DNA of 64,000 nt from an uncultured Pelagibacteraceae bacterium (lineage in GTDB: Bacteria; Pseudomonadota; Alphaproteobacteria; Pelagibacterales; Pelagibacteraceae), in contig CACBNI010000001.1 of the NCBI GenBank assembly GCA_902540595.1, forward strand, positions 95,933-159,932, in the 5' to 3' direction. The translations under genes and the position numbers were made by a program. The notes under the pieces were generated by a model. The model was given only the letters and a program-made list of their open reading frames with translations, was not told the origin of the DNA and did not search any database. This document shows, piece by piece, positions 36,142 through 45,286 of this stretch; the stretch's first letter is position 1; every line of letters begins with the position of its first letter.

Positions 36142-37250
36142 CCTTTCATTGGCATAACAACATAAATACTATCAAAATCCCCTGGATCTTTTATTAAAGC
36201 TGGAGAACCTGTATCGTTAAAAAATATCTCTACTTTTTCTCCATTTAATTGAGAAGCTACATCTATTAAGTATCTAGAGTTAAAACTAATTTCTAAGTCG
36301 TGATCAAATTTTGCGTTCAAGGTCTCTTTACCGTCACCACTGTTAGCATTATTAACAGATAAATCTAATGTATCTTTAGATAAACTAAATTTTACTCCAT
36401 CTTTTTTATCTAACGAAACTGATGCTACCCTATCAACAGAATTTAAAAATAATTTTAAATCTATTTCTAATTTTTTTTGATTATTTTTAGGAATTACCTG
36501 AATATAATTGGGAAATTTACCATCAATCAGTTTTGATATTAATATACTGTTATTTAATTCAAATTTAATTTTTGATTTAACATTTGAGACCTTTACGTCA
36601 CCATCATAGCTATCCAAAAGAGAACATAGTTGAAATATTGTTTTTTTTGGTAATATTATCGGATCAAAATCAATTTTTTCATCTAATCTAATTTTAGAAA
36701 TAGACATCCGATGACTGTCCGTTGCTACAGCTGTAAGATAATTTTTATCTTCTACTTCTGTTTGATGAAAATAAATTCCACTCAAGTAATGTCTTGTTTC
36801 ATCATTAGAAACTGAAAATTTACATTTATTTAGTAATTTCAAAAGTTGTTTAGATTTAATAATAAATTCATTTTGATTAAAGTTTTCATCTGTAAGAGGG
36901 AACTCTGATGGACTGAGACAATTTAAGTTGAAAATAGATTTCTCAGACTCTAAATGAAGTTTACTTGTTTCATTTAAAGTTAAATTAATTTTTTTTCCAG
37001 AGGATAACTTTCTGACAATATCATATATGGTTGATGATACAGTTGTAGTTTTTCCCTCCTCTAATACCTCCACATTATTTATTTTGTGTATAAAAATTAA
37101 ATCCAGATCTGTTGCAGTTATTATTAAGTTTGAATTGTTCGCGTCTATTAAAATATTAGATAAAATTGGTAAAGTACTTCTCTTTTCTATAACTCCCTGA
37201 CAATAGTTGAGTGCTTGCTGAAGGTCTTGTTGATTAACGTTAAATTTCAT
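36138..37250 (-). CDS. dnaN: DNA polymerase III beta sliding clamp
   Basis: Ring-shaped processivity clamp, 370 residues in three repeated domains, starting MKFNVNQQDLQQALNYCQGVIEKRSTLPILSNILI. The C-terminus ends YVVMPMKG, close to the conserved VMPMRL. Its start overlaps the last 11 bases of dnaA, so replication initiator and clamp are translationally coupled in the ancestral dnaA-dnaN order. Confidence 0.98.
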   Translation of the reverse strand: MKFNVNQQDLQQALNYCQGVIEKRSTLPILSNILIDANNSNLIITATDLDLIFIHKINNVEVLEEGKTTTVSSTIYDIVRKLSSGKKINLTLNETSKLHLESEKSIFNLNCLSPSEFPLTDENFNQNEFIIKSKQLLKLLNKCKFSVSNDETRHYLSGIYFHQTEVEDKNYLTAVATDSHRMSISKIRLDEKIDFDPIILPKKTIFQLCSLLDSYDGDVKVSNVKSKIKFELNNSILISKLIDGKFPNYIQVIPKNNQKKLEIDLKLFLNSVDRVASVSLDKKDGVKFSLSKDTLDLSVNNANSGDGKETLNAKFDHDLEISFNSRYLIDVASQLNGEKVEIFFNDTGSPALIKDPGDFDSIYVVMPMKG

Positions 37251-38655
37251 TATCTTTATTATTATATAAAATTTGATTTTTTAATTTATTAATATTATCA
37301 ACCATCTCAGGATCTTTTTCTTTAATTTTTTCAATAGTTTTAACAGAATGTATTATTGTTGTGTGGTCTCTATTTGAAAATTCTCTTCCAATTTCAGGTA
37401 ATGATTTTGAAGTAAGAATTTTGGTTAAATATATTGCTGTTTGTCTAGGCCTAACTAGATACCTTGATCTTCTCGAAGACAACATCTCATTTTTACTTAT
37501 CTTGAAAAACTTGCACACCACTGTTTGAATTAAATCAATAGTAACCTTGTTTTCAGATAGATTTAATAAATCCTTCAGGACTACTTTTGTTTCGGATAAA
37601 TTTGGGACTTTTTCGTAAATTCTTGAGAAAGAAACCACCCTATTTATTGCTCCAACTAGCTCTCTTATACTCCCCTTGATTTCAGTGCTTATAAAATCTT
37701 GTATGTCTTTTGAAATCTGTAATTGGTCTGAATATATACTATTTAATTCTTCTGTTTTTTTTTGAACAATTTTTTTTCTTAATTGTAAATCTGGTTTTTG
37801 AATATCAACTACTAGTCCACCTGAAAATCTAGATTTAATTCTTTCTTGAATTCTTGATAATTTATTAGGAGGTCTATCAGCAGAGACAATTACCTGTGAA
37901 CCTTTATCCAATAGAGCATTAAAGGTATGAAAAAATTCTTCTTGCATGGCCTCTTTGCCACTTATGAATTGAATATCATCAATTAACAATATGTCAGTGC
38001 TTCTAAAGTATTCTTTAAATTTTACCATATCATTTGATTTGATTGATTTTACAAATTGATACATAAAACGTTCTGCTGAAATAAACATAACTTTGTTATT
38101 TTTTTTTAACTCATAACCAATCGAATTTAACAAGTGTGTTTTGCCCATTCCAACACCACCATAAATATAAAGTGGGTTGTAATGCGAAATATTTTCTGAA
38201 ACCTTTAGTGATGCTTCGTAAGCCAGCTTATTACTTGATCCCGTGATAAAATTATCAAATCTTTTATTAGGATCAATTCGATTATATTGTAAATAAGAGT
38301 CTTTAATAAAGGAAACATTCTCTTTTAGATTAACTTCTTCTAAAGAATGATTAGTTTTGACAGAATGATCTGGTTCAACTATTCTAAATTCAATTCTCAC
38401 AATATCTTTTTTATAAGTTTTTATAATTTGTAATATTTGATCTAAATATCTTGATGTTATCCAATCTCTAATAAATCTAGTTGGTACAGATAACAATATA
38501 TAATTATTAAATTCTTCTATGAACGAAATTTTTTTTAACCAACTTTCATAAACTTCGGATCCTAATTTATCTTTCATATCAGCTTGAACCAGTCTCCAGT
38601 CAAAGCTGTTCGACTTAAAATTATCTATATTTTGATTGTTTGTAAGTTTATTCAT
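37240..38655 (-). CDS. dnaA: Chromosomal replication initiator DnaA
   Basis: AAA+ initiator that opens the origin. It has 471 residues. Domain I is at the N-terminus (VYESWLKKISFIEEFNN). The AAA+ domain has Walker A in GGVGMGKTHLLNSIG and Walker B in ILLIDDIQFISGKE. The C-terminal DnaA-box reading helix-turn-helix is EFSNRDHTTIIHSVKTIEK. A 308-base non-coding region precedes it, with repeats that make it an origin candidate. Confidence 0.98.
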   Translation of the reverse strand: MNKLTNNQNIDNFKSNSFDWRLVQADMKDKLGSEVYESWLKKISFIEEFNNYILLSVPTRFIRDWITSRYLDQILQIIKTYKKDIVRIEFRIVEPDHSVKTNHSLEEVNLKENVSFIKDSYLQYNRIDPNKRFDNFITGSSNKLAYEASLKVSENISHYNPLYIYGGVGMGKTHLLNSIGYELKKNNKVMFISAERFMYQFVKSIKSNDMVKFKEYFRSTDILLIDDIQFISGKEAMQEEFFHTFNALLDKGSQVIVSADRPPNKLSRIQERIKSRFSGGLVVDIQKPDLQLRKKIVQKKTEELNSIYSDQLQISKDIQDFISTEIKGSIRELVGAINRVVSFSRIYEKVPNLSETKVVLKDLLNLSENKVTIDLIQTVVCKFFKISKNEMLSSRRSRYLVRPRQTAIYLTKILTSKSLPEIGREFSNRDHTTIIHSVKTIEKIKEKDPEMVDNINKLKNQILYNNKDNEI

Positions 38656-38963
38656 AGGTTTGGAAGAGACTTAGTTAGAACTGATTTAAAATAATTTGCA
38701 ACAAGTTAATAACAAATTAAAAAAAAAAATAAAATCTAGGATTGTGAATTTATATGTCGCAGAGTAAAAGTTGAATTTTATTTTATTTCAAACAATTACA
38801 AATTAAAATTCTAAATTGAATCAAACCATGATTGAATCAAATGTAGATTGAATTTATATAAGGTAAAAATTTACTAAATCTAAATATAGTAAAACAAAAT
38901 GATATTTAAATAGATAATGTACTTACTAAAAGTTGTTTAATTAAATAAGATTTTTTTTAACGC
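38656..38963. other. 308-base non-coding region between dnaA and rpsT, replication-origin candidate
   Basis: This is the longest stretch without a gene in the window and is extremely AT-rich. It holds three tandem 16-base repeats (38815-38862), a TTAA-N7-TTAA sequence matching the CtrA full-site pattern (38706-38720), two GANTC sites (38818, 38834) and one 7-of-9 match to a DnaA box on the minus strand (AAATTCACA, 38743-38751). No perfect DnaA box was found. It must also hold the dnaA promoter. Origin function is inference from position and repeats. Confidence 0.4.
38815..38862. repeat. Three tandem 16-bp iteron-like repeats
   Basis: Units ATTGAATCAAACCATG (38815-38830), ATTGAATCAAATGTAG (38831-38846) and ATTGAATTTATATAAG (38847-38862) follow each other with exact 16-base period. 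The first two share 11 leading bases; the third keeps ATTGAAT and the terminal G. A related TTGAATTTTA occurs at 38771. The spacing is about one and a half helical turns, as in some iteron arrays. Confidence 0.6.
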
Positions 38964-39224
38964 CTAGATTGTAGAAATCTTCTTTGTGATCCTTGAAACA
39001 TTTCTAGAAGCGTTTTGTTTCTTGATAATTCCAGTCTTAGCAATCTTCATTAGCTCTGAATTGAGCTTAGGCAAAAATTTTAAAGCTTCGTCTTTCTTTT
39101 TTTCTTCAATCAGAAGGTTCATTTTTTTTAAAGCGTTACGGAATCTACTTTTTCTAGCCTTATTAACTACTGTTTGCTTAGAAATTCTTCGTATTCTCTT
39201 AATTGCTGATTTTGTGTTTGCCAT
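38964..39224 (-). CDS. rpsT: 30S ribosomal protein S20
   Basis: 86 residues, basic and helical, starting MANTKSAIKRIRRISKQTVVNKARKS and ending SRNVSRITKKIST, the normal S20 pattern. A monocistronic gene between mutM and dnaA, an arrangement common in alphaproteobacteria. The start codon lies only about 9 bases after a good -10 element, so the leader would be extremely short. Confidence 0.97.
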   Translation of the reverse strand: MANTKSAIKRIRRISKQTVVNKARKSRFRNALKKMNLLIEEKKKDEALKFLPKLNSELMKIAKTGIIKKQNASRNVSRITKKISTI

Positions 39225-39233
39225 CTGCGCAGG

Positions 39234-39262
39234 GGTATAACTTGAGAATTTATAGTGGTCAA
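39234..39262 (-). promoter_or_regulatory. Candidate rpsT promoter
   Basis: Read on the minus strand: -35 TTGACC (39262-39257), 17-base spacer, -10 TATACC (39239-39234). The predicted transcript start would be within a few bases of the rpsT ATG at 39224, giving a nearly leaderless mRNA with no room for a Shine-Dalgarno. If this is wrong, the promoter is inside mutM. Confidence 0.4.
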
Positions 39263-39274
39263 CATAATATTTTA

Positions 39275-40138
39275 CTATATTTGGCAGGAATCACAAAAAA
39301 AAGTTGATCTATTTGATACAATTTTTTTTTTAATAATACCTAAACATCCAATTGCTTTGCATCTTTTTCCTTCTTGCTGATAAACCTTAAACTCTTTTTG
39401 ATAACCTCCCAATGTTCCGGATATATCTTGAAAATTTCTAATACTTGATCCTCCTTTAATTATTGCTCTATTTAAAACTTTTTTAGAATTCAAAATAATT
39501 TTTTTACATTCGTTTTTAGTTAATAATTTTGCCTGTTTAAATGGATCAATTTTGGATAAAAATAATATTTCACTAGCATATATGTTGCCAATTCCCGAAA
39601 CAAATCTTTGATCCAACAAAAAACTTTTAATATCTTTATTTTTATCTTTAAAAAAACCTTTCACATAATTTAAATTAAATTTTTTATTGAATGGTTCTGG
39701 GCCCAAATGTTTAAGCCTTTCATTTAAAGCATTTTGATTTTTAAACAATTGAAAAAAACCAAAACGTCTTGGATCATTATAGATTACGTTAAAATTATCA
39801 AATTCAAATACAACATGATTGTGTTTTTTAGGAAGTGTTGGTGAGTGATAAAAACTAGTGTTTGTAAATTTTGATATTTTAAATCTATCAACAATATGGA
39901 TTGTTCCTGACATACCTAGATGAACTAAACAATAATCCCCTTCTAAAAAATGTATTATTAAATATTTTGAAAATCGATCTACTTTAATTATTTTTTTATT
40001 TTTAATATAACTTTTAAAATTATTTGGTATTAAAAATCTTAAATTTCTATTTCTTATTATTACTTTTTTCACCCTTTTTTGATTAATTTTTTTGTTTAAG
40101 GATTGTCTAACAATTTCTACTTCTGGTAATTCTGGCAT
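39275..40138 (-). CDS. mutM: Formamidopyrimidine-DNA glycosylase
   Basis: Bifunctional glycosylase/AP lyase removing 8-oxoguanine. It has 287 residues. The catalytic N-terminus is MPELPEVEIVRQSL (Pro2 nucleophile, Glu3). The helix-two-turn-helix has QRFVSGIGNIYASEILF, and the C-terminal zinc finger has four Cys (CKAIGCLG and FFCDSCQI). Divergent from ubiE across 29 bases. Confidence 0.96.
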   Translation of the reverse strand: MPELPEVEIVRQSLNKKINQKRVKKVIIRNRNLRFLIPNNFKSYIKNKKIIKVDRFSKYLIIHFLEGDYCLVHLGMSGTIHIVDRFKISKFTNTSFYHSPTLPKKHNHVVFEFDNFNVIYNDPRRFGFFQLFKNQNALNERLKHLGPEPFNKKFNLNYVKGFFKDKNKDIKSFLLDQRFVSGIGNIYASEILFLSKIDPFKQAKLLTKNECKKIILNSKKVLNRAIIKGGSSIRNFQDISGTLGGYQKEFKVYQQEGKRCKAIGCLGIIKKKIVSNRSTFFCDSCQI

Positions 40139-40167
40139 TACACACTATATTCAATATATAATTTTTT

Positions 40168-40872
40168 ATGCAACAATATCTTCAAAATAAAAAAGGACTA
40201 GTAGAGGGTGTATTCGACCAAGTCTATGACCGTTATGATTTGATGAATGACTTTATGTCACTTGGCATACATAGACTTTGGAAAAAAAGTTTGATTAACA
40301 TGATGAACCCGTCTAATAACAAAAAATTAGTGGATGTTGCTTGTGGCACTGGTGATATTGGCAAACTTTTTTTAGACAAAACTCATAAAAAATCTGACGT
40401 AACATCTGTAGATCCTAACAAGAAAATGATTAGTCAAGGGAGAAGTAAACTATCTGAATATGAAAATATTGACTGGATTACAGCTCCAGCTGAGGAATTG
40501 CCATTAGCTGATAACTCTTTTGACTACTATACAATCAGTTTTGGTTTGAGAAATACAAAAAATTTAGATCTGGCACTTTCTGAAGCTTATAGAGTTTTAA
40601 AGCCTGGTGGCCGGTATCTTTGCTTAGAATTCTCTAAAATCCAAAACACAAATCTGAATTTAATTTACAAAAATTACTCAAAGTTAATCCCTATAATTGG
40701 TCAATTTATAGTAGGAGAAAAAGAGCCCTACGAATATTTAGTAAAAAGTATTGAACAATTTATTAATCAAGAAGAACTAATCGATTTGATGCAAAAACAC
40801 AAATTTCAAAAATGCTCCTATAGGAATTTTTCTAACGGTATTGTTTCAATTCATAGCGGGTGGAAAGTTTAA
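40168..40872 (+). CDS. ubiE: Ubiquinone/menaquinone C-methyltransferase
   Basis: SAM-dependent C-methylation in ubiquinone synthesis. It has 234 residues. Family signature 1 is YDRYDLMNDFMSLGIHRLWK, the SAM site is LVDVACGTGDIGKLF, and signature 2 is ISFGLRNTKNLDLALSEAYRVLKPGGRY. It overlaps ubiB by one base (TAATG). A quinone function runs through this part of the window (coq7, ubiE, ubiB). Confidence 0.97.
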   Translation: MQQYLQNKKGLVEGVFDQVYDRYDLMNDFMSLGIHRLWKKSLINMMNPSNNKKLVDVACGTGDIGKLFLDKTHKKSDVTSVDPNKKMISQGRSKLSEYENIDWITAPAEELPLADNSFDYYTISFGLRNTKNLDLALSEAYRVLKPGGRYLCLEFSKIQNTNLNLIYKNYSKLIPIIGQFIVGEKEPYEYLVKSIEQFINQEELIDLMQKHKFQKCSYRNFSNGIVSIHSGWKV

Positions 40873-42440
40873 TGATAAAAAAGTTAATTACCTTGTTTAA
40901 ATTAGGAAGAAAAATTGCAAAATCAGACATACTTTCAATTGCATCAAAATTTAAAAAACCTCCACTAGCTTTAATTATTTTATTCAAAATATTATCTTTT
41001 TCATTTCAAAAAAAAGAGGGGCGTGATTTGGATAAAGATGAGGGACAAAGACTGTCTAGATCGCTAGAGTCAATGGGTACTACTTTTATAAAACTAGGAC
41101 AGTTTCTAGCCACTAGACCTGATATTATTGGTGAAGAACTATCACAAAAACTTGAGAATCTTCAAGATCGTTTACCACCATTTTCTATAAATGAAGCAAA
41201 GAAAATTATTAAAAGTGATCTTGGAGAAGAAACTTTTAATTCTATAATAGATTTAAGTGAGCCAGTTGCAGCAGCATCAATCGCTCAAGTACATAAAGCA
41301 AAAATTAATGATAATGGAACAATTAAAGATGTTGCCATAAAGATTTTAAGACCAGATATAAAAAAAATATTTAATGAAGAAATTGATGCAATGATGTTAT
41401 TTGCATTCATTATTGAGTCATTCGTAAAAAAAACAAAAAGATTAAAACTGATAGAAGTTGTTTTTTTATTAAAAGAAATAACAAATCTTGAGATGGATTT
41501 AAGGTTCGAGGCTGCAGCTGCTAATGAATATGCAGAGAATACAAAGAATGATGCCGGATTTAAAGTTCCTGAAATTTATTGGAATTTTACCAGTGAAAAT
41601 GTAATGACTCTAGATTGGATCGATGGTGTTTCAATAAGAGAAACTGAAGAATTAAAAAGGAGAAATTTAGACACTCGTAAATTAGCAGAGGATATTATTC
41701 AGCATTTTTTAAGACATGCTGTAAGGGACGGCTTTTTTCACGCAGATATGCATCAAGGTAATATTTTCATTGATAATAGCGGTCAAATTGCACCTATCGA
41801 TTTTGGTATAATGGGTAGACTAGACAAAATAAGTAAGAGATTTTTAGCAGAAATTTTATTTGGTTTTATTCAGAGGGATTACCGCAAGGTTGCTGAGGTA
41901 CACTTAACGGCTGGATTAGTTCCAAAGGATGTACCAATAGATGACTTAGCTCAAGCTTTAAGATCAATAGGAGAGCCAATTTTTGGTCAAGAAGTAAAAG
42001 ACATCTCAGGTGGAAGATTATTAAAACAACTCTTTGATGTTACAGAAAAATTTAATATGCAAACCCAACCACAGTTATTAATGTTACAAAAAACAATGGT
42101 GGTTGTTGAGGGGGTTGCAAGAAAATTAAATCCAAATACAAATATATGGACCACATCTAAGCCAGTGCTAGAAGGTTGGTTAAGAGAAACAAAAGATCCA
42201 ATAACCAATTTAAATGAAACTTTAAAAAGTACTTCTGAAGTAATTAAAAGACTGCCAGAATTTCCTGAAATTATGGACAAAGCAAATCAAGCTTTAACTT
42301 TTTTAGCTAGTGGACAAATTCCTCAGAATTCAAACTCCTATACAGCTTTAAATGACAAAAAAGCAGAAATGAACACTTTTAAAAACCAATCTATTATTGG
42401 TTTATTACTTCTTGTAATTTTTGGACTTATAGTATTTTAA
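40872..42440 (+). CDS. ubiB: Ubiquinone biosynthesis kinase-like protein UbiB
   Basis: Atypical protein-kinase-like ATPase (ABC1/ADCK family) needed for ubiquinone synthesis or lipid handling. It has 522 residues from ATG 40872; an upstream in-frame ATG at 40860 lies inside ubiE. The KxGQ motif is FIKLGQFLATRPDIIG, the Ala-rich nucleotide loop is VAAASIAQVHKAKI, the catalytic region is FFHADMHQGNIFID and the metal motif is PIDFGIMGRL. A C-terminal membrane helix (IIGLLLLVIFGLIVF) anchors it. Confidence 0.95.
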   Translation: MIKKLITLFKLGRKIAKSDILSIASKFKKPPLALIILFKILSFSFQKKEGRDLDKDEGQRLSRSLESMGTTFIKLGQFLATRPDIIGEELSQKLENLQDRLPPFSINEAKKIIKSDLGEETFNSIIDLSEPVAAASIAQVHKAKINDNGTIKDVAIKILRPDIKKIFNEEIDAMMLFAFIIESFVKKTKRLKLIEVVFLLKEITNLEMDLRFEAAAANEYAENTKNDAGFKVPEIYWNFTSENVMTLDWIDGVSIRETEELKRRNLDTRKLAEDIIQHFLRHAVRDGFFHADMHQGNIFIDNSGQIAPIDFGIMGRLDKISKRFLAEILFGFIQRDYRKVAEVHLTAGLVPKDVPIDDLAQALRSIGEPIFGQEVKDISGGRLLKQLFDVTEKFNMQTQPQLLMLQKTMVVVEGVARKLNPNTNIWTTSKPVLEGWLRETKDPITNLNETLKSTSEVIKRLPEFPEIMDKANQALTFLASGQIPQNSNSYTALNDKKAEMNTFKNQSIIGLLLLVIFGLIVF

Positions 42441-42448
42441 TTCTGCAA

Positions 42449-43654
42449 ATGAAAAATCTGTTAAATAAAAAAGTTTTGTTCATCATATGTGGTGGAATTT
42501 CTGCATACAAAAGTCTTGAAACAATCAGGCTATTCAAAAAATGTGGCGCCGAAATCAAAACTATACTTACTGCTAGCGCTAAGGAATTTGTAACACCTCT
42601 TTCAATTACTGCACTATCGCAAGGTAAAGTTTACAGTGAATTGTTCAGTGTTGAAAATGAAAATGAAATGGATCATATTTCACTTTCAAGATGGGCTGAT
42701 GTTGTTGTTATTGCTCCTGCAACCGCAAATACTATTTCAAAACTAGCTCAGGGTACAACAGATGATCTAGCATCGACGGTTGTTCTTGCCTCAAATAAAA
42801 GTGTTTATTTAGCTCCAGCAATGAACGTTAGGATGTGGGAACATCAAACTACCAAAGCAAATTTAAAAACATTGAAAGATTGCGGTTACAAATTCATTGG
42901 ACCTGAAATTGGGGATATGGCTTGTGGAGAATATGGTGAGGGCAAAATGTCTGATCCAAGAAAAATTGCTGAAGAAATTGATCAATTTTTTTTAAATAAG
43001 AAAAAAAATAAAAATTTAAAAGCTTTGGTTACAGCAGGACCTACTAATGAATATATTGACCCTGTAAGGTTTATAACCAATAAGTCTAGTGGCAAACAAG
43101 GTTATGAAATTGCAAAATCTCTCTCTAAAAAAGGTTTTGATACAACGCTCATTTCTGGTCCCACCAACTTAGAAATTGACGATGATATTAATCTAGTTAA
43201 GGTTGAAACTGCAGAAGAAATGTTTCTTGCAACTCAAAAAAGTTTACCAACTGATGTAGCAATTTTTGCAGCAGCTGTAGCTGATTTTAAGTTACAAAAA
43301 AAATATACAAATAAAATTAAAAAACAAGAGACGTTAAATTTAAATCTTGAAAAAAACATCGATATTTTAAATTATGTTTCTAATCATAATTCAATGAGGC
43401 CAAATCTTGTTATTGGTTTTGCAGCTGAAACCGATAACCACGAAAAAAATGCAGAAGAAAAATTAAATAAAAAAAGTTGTGACTGGATAATTTCAAACGA
43501 TGTTACAAATAAAAATATAGGATTTAATTCTGATTTTAATGAAGTAACTATTCACTACAAAAATAAAAAAATAAATAACGAAAAACTCTTTTATAAAAAA
43601 AAGTCTGAAATATCTGATGAAATAGTTGATAGAATTATTGATCAATTAAATTAA
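42449..43654 (+). CDS. coaBC: Phosphopantothenoylcysteine synthetase/decarboxylase
   Basis: Bifunctional CoA pathway enzyme, 401 residues. The N-terminal flavoprotein decarboxylase (CoaC) starts VLFIICGGISAYKSLETIRLFK, with the His-containing SRWADVVVIAPATANTISK and the PAMNVRMWEH motif. The C-terminal synthetase (CoaB) has ALVTAGPTNEYIDPVRFITNKSSGKQG. The stop and the dut start share one base (TAATG). Confidence 0.96.
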   Translation: MKNLLNKKVLFIICGGISAYKSLETIRLFKKCGAEIKTILTASAKEFVTPLSITALSQGKVYSELFSVENENEMDHISLSRWADVVVIAPATANTISKLAQGTTDDLASTVVLASNKSVYLAPAMNVRMWEHQTTKANLKTLKDCGYKFIGPEIGDMACGEYGEGKMSDPRKIAEEIDQFFLNKKKNKNLKALVTAGPTNEYIDPVRFITNKSSGKQGYEIAKSLSKKGFDTTLISGPTNLEIDDDINLVKVETAEEMFLATQKSLPTDVAIFAAAVADFKLQKKYTNKIKKQETLNLNLEKNIDILNYVSNHNSMRPNLVIGFAAETDNHEKNAEEKLNKKSCDWIISNDVTNKNIGFNSDFNEVTIHYKNKKINNEKLFYKKKSEISDEIVDRIIDQLN

Positions 43655-44091
43655 TGGCAAAAGTTCTAATCAAAAAATTAGCTTCATCTGTTAAATTACC
43701 TACTTATAAAACTAGTGGTGCTTCAGGAATGGATTTAATGGCATTTATTACCGAACCAATAATTCTTAAACCTCAATCTTCTTGTTTAGTACCAACTGGT
43801 ATTTCTGTTGCATTTTCAGAGGAATTTGAAATACAAATAAGACCAAGATCTGGTTTGGCAGCTAAAAATAATATTAGTGTATTAAATACTCCTGGGACAA
43901 TTGATAGTGATTATAGGGGTGAAATAAAGGTTATTCTCTTTAACCATGGAAATAAAGAATTTATAATCAATAGTAATGATAGAATAGCACAAATGATTTT
44001 GACACCAGTTGTTAAAATGGAGCTAGAAGAAACAGAAACTTTACCAGAAACAATTCGAGGAGAGGGTGGATTTGGCTCAACAGGAAAATGA
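43654..44091 (+). CDS. dut: dUTP pyrophosphatase
   Basis: Trimeric dUTPase, 145 residues, lowering dUTP and supplying dUMP. The five motifs are visible: SGASGMDLMA (1), RPRSGLAAKNN (2), NTPGTIDSDYRGEI (3), DRIAQMIL (4) and RGEGGFGSTGK (5). Coupled to coaBC by a one-base overlap and to the ThiF/MoeB-like gene by an ATGA overlap; coaBC-dut is a common pair. Confidence 0.97.
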   Translation: MAKVLIKKLASSVKLPTYKTSGASGMDLMAFITEPIILKPQSSCLVPTGISVAFSEEFEIQIRPRSGLAAKNNISVLNTPGTIDSDYRGEIKVILFNHGNKEFIINSNDRIAQMILTPVVKMELEETETLPETIRGEGGFGSTGK

Positions 44092-44828
44092 GCACAAAAT
44101 TAAATAAAAGAGAAATAGAAAAGTTTTCTCGTCAAATTATTTTAAAAAATATTGGTGCACTAGGTCAAAAAAAAATACGAGAAGCAAAAGTTCTAATTAT
44201 TGGAATGGGTGGTTTGGGGTGCCCTGCTGCTGAATTTTTAACACGTTCAGGAATTGGAACATTAGGTATTGTAGACCACGATAGGGTTAGTTTGTCAAAT
44301 ATCCATAGACAAACTTTGTATACTGAGAAAAATGTTAATAAATCAAAAGTTAAAATTGCAAAGAAAAAATTGAATGAAATTAATCCAAAAACCAAAATTA
44401 ATATTTTTAATTATAAATTAAATAAAATCAAATTTAATAAAATTATTAAAAATTATGATTACATCATTGATGGCACAGACAACTTTGAAAGTAAATTTTT
44501 AATTAATGATATATGTTTAGATTATAAAAAATTTCTTGTAGTTGGTGCTATAAGTAAGTTTGATGGTCACATTTTTAGCTTTGATTTTAAAAATAAAAAT
44601 AATCCTAGTTTAAGAGATTTTTATCAAGAAGAAGTTGCTACTGATGATATTTTAAATTGTGAGTATGATGGTATTTTAGGAACTGTGGCAGGTATTGTTG
44701 GCACAATACAAGCAAACGAAATTCTAAAAAAAATTCTTAATATCGGCGAAAATTTAAATGGATTTATTTTAATTCTAGATTTATTAAATTTAGATATAAG
44801 AAAAATAAAATTAAAAAAAAGAAAATAG
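44088..44828 (+). CDS. ThiF/MoeB/HesA-family adenylyltransferase
   Basis: E1-like enzyme that adenylates the C-terminus of a ubiquitin-like sulfur carrier (ThiS or MoaD type). It has 246 residues. The ATP-binding Rossmann part is KVLIIGMGGLGCPAAEFLTRSG with the arginine finger region HRQTLYTEKNV. The conserved acidic residue lies in IDGTDNFESKFLINDICLD. The zinc-binding CxxC pairs of E. coli MoeB/ThiF are absent and there is no rhodanese domain. No carrier protein is adjacent, so thiamine versus molybdopterin cannot be decided. Confidence 0.82.
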   Translation: MSTKLNKREIEKFSRQIILKNIGALGQKKIREAKVLIIGMGGLGCPAAEFLTRSGIGTLGIVDHDRVSLSNIHRQTLYTEKNVNKSKVKIAKKKLNEINPKTKINIFNYKLNKIKFNKIIKNYDYIIDGTDNFESKFLINDICLDYKKFLVVGAISKFDGHIFSFDFKNKNNPSLRDFYQEEVATDDILNCEYDGILGTVAGIVGTIQANEILKKILNIGENLNGFILILDLLNLDIRKIKLKKRK

Positions 44829-45286
44829 TGCTCTTTAAAATAAAAATTAAAGAAATTTTTATATTGTTTTATTTATTATTTTTTTGCACAATTAGTTCTG
44901 CGAATGAAATTTTTGTCTCTTTGAAAAAAAATAAAGTTAATGTTCGTTATGGTCCAAGTTTCGACTCGGATATCAAGTATGTTTATAAAAAAATAAATCT
45001 TCCAATAAAACAAATAGATAAAAAAGAGAACTTTAGACGAATAATTGATCTAAAAAATAATAGTGGATGGATACATGTTTCACAATTAAAGAAAAGTAAT
45101 TCAGTAATTGCTACTGAAGATAAAGTTTTATTTAAAAAACCAACATCATTTGCACAACCTATTGCATTAATTAAAAAAGGTAGATTACTTATTGTTCAAA
45201 AATGTGAAAAACAATGGTGTGAAATAGAAACTGATAATTTAAGTGGGTGGATAAAAACTGGAAATCTTTGGGGCTCTATTAACTAA
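44828..45286 (+). CDS. Exported protein with bacterial SH3 domains
   Basis: 152 residues from a GTG start that shares one base with the preceding stop (TAGTG). A signal peptide (FILFYLLFFCTISSA, about 11-26) is followed by two SH3b repeats: KKNKVNVRYGPSFDSDIKYVY with SGWIHVSQL, then VLFKKPTSFAQPIALIKKGR with SGWIKTGNLWG. SH3b proteins of this type sit in the periplasm and may bind cell wall; function unassigned. Ends 8 bases into the DUF3501 gene tail-to-tail. Confidence 0.85.
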   Translation: MLFKIKIKEIFILFYLLFFCTISSANEIFVSLKKNKVNVRYGPSFDSDIKYVYKKINLPIKQIDKKENFRRIIDLKNNSGWIHVSQLKKSNSVIATEDKVLFKKPTSFAQPIALIKKGRLLIVQKCEKQWCEIETDNLSGWIKTGNLWGSIN

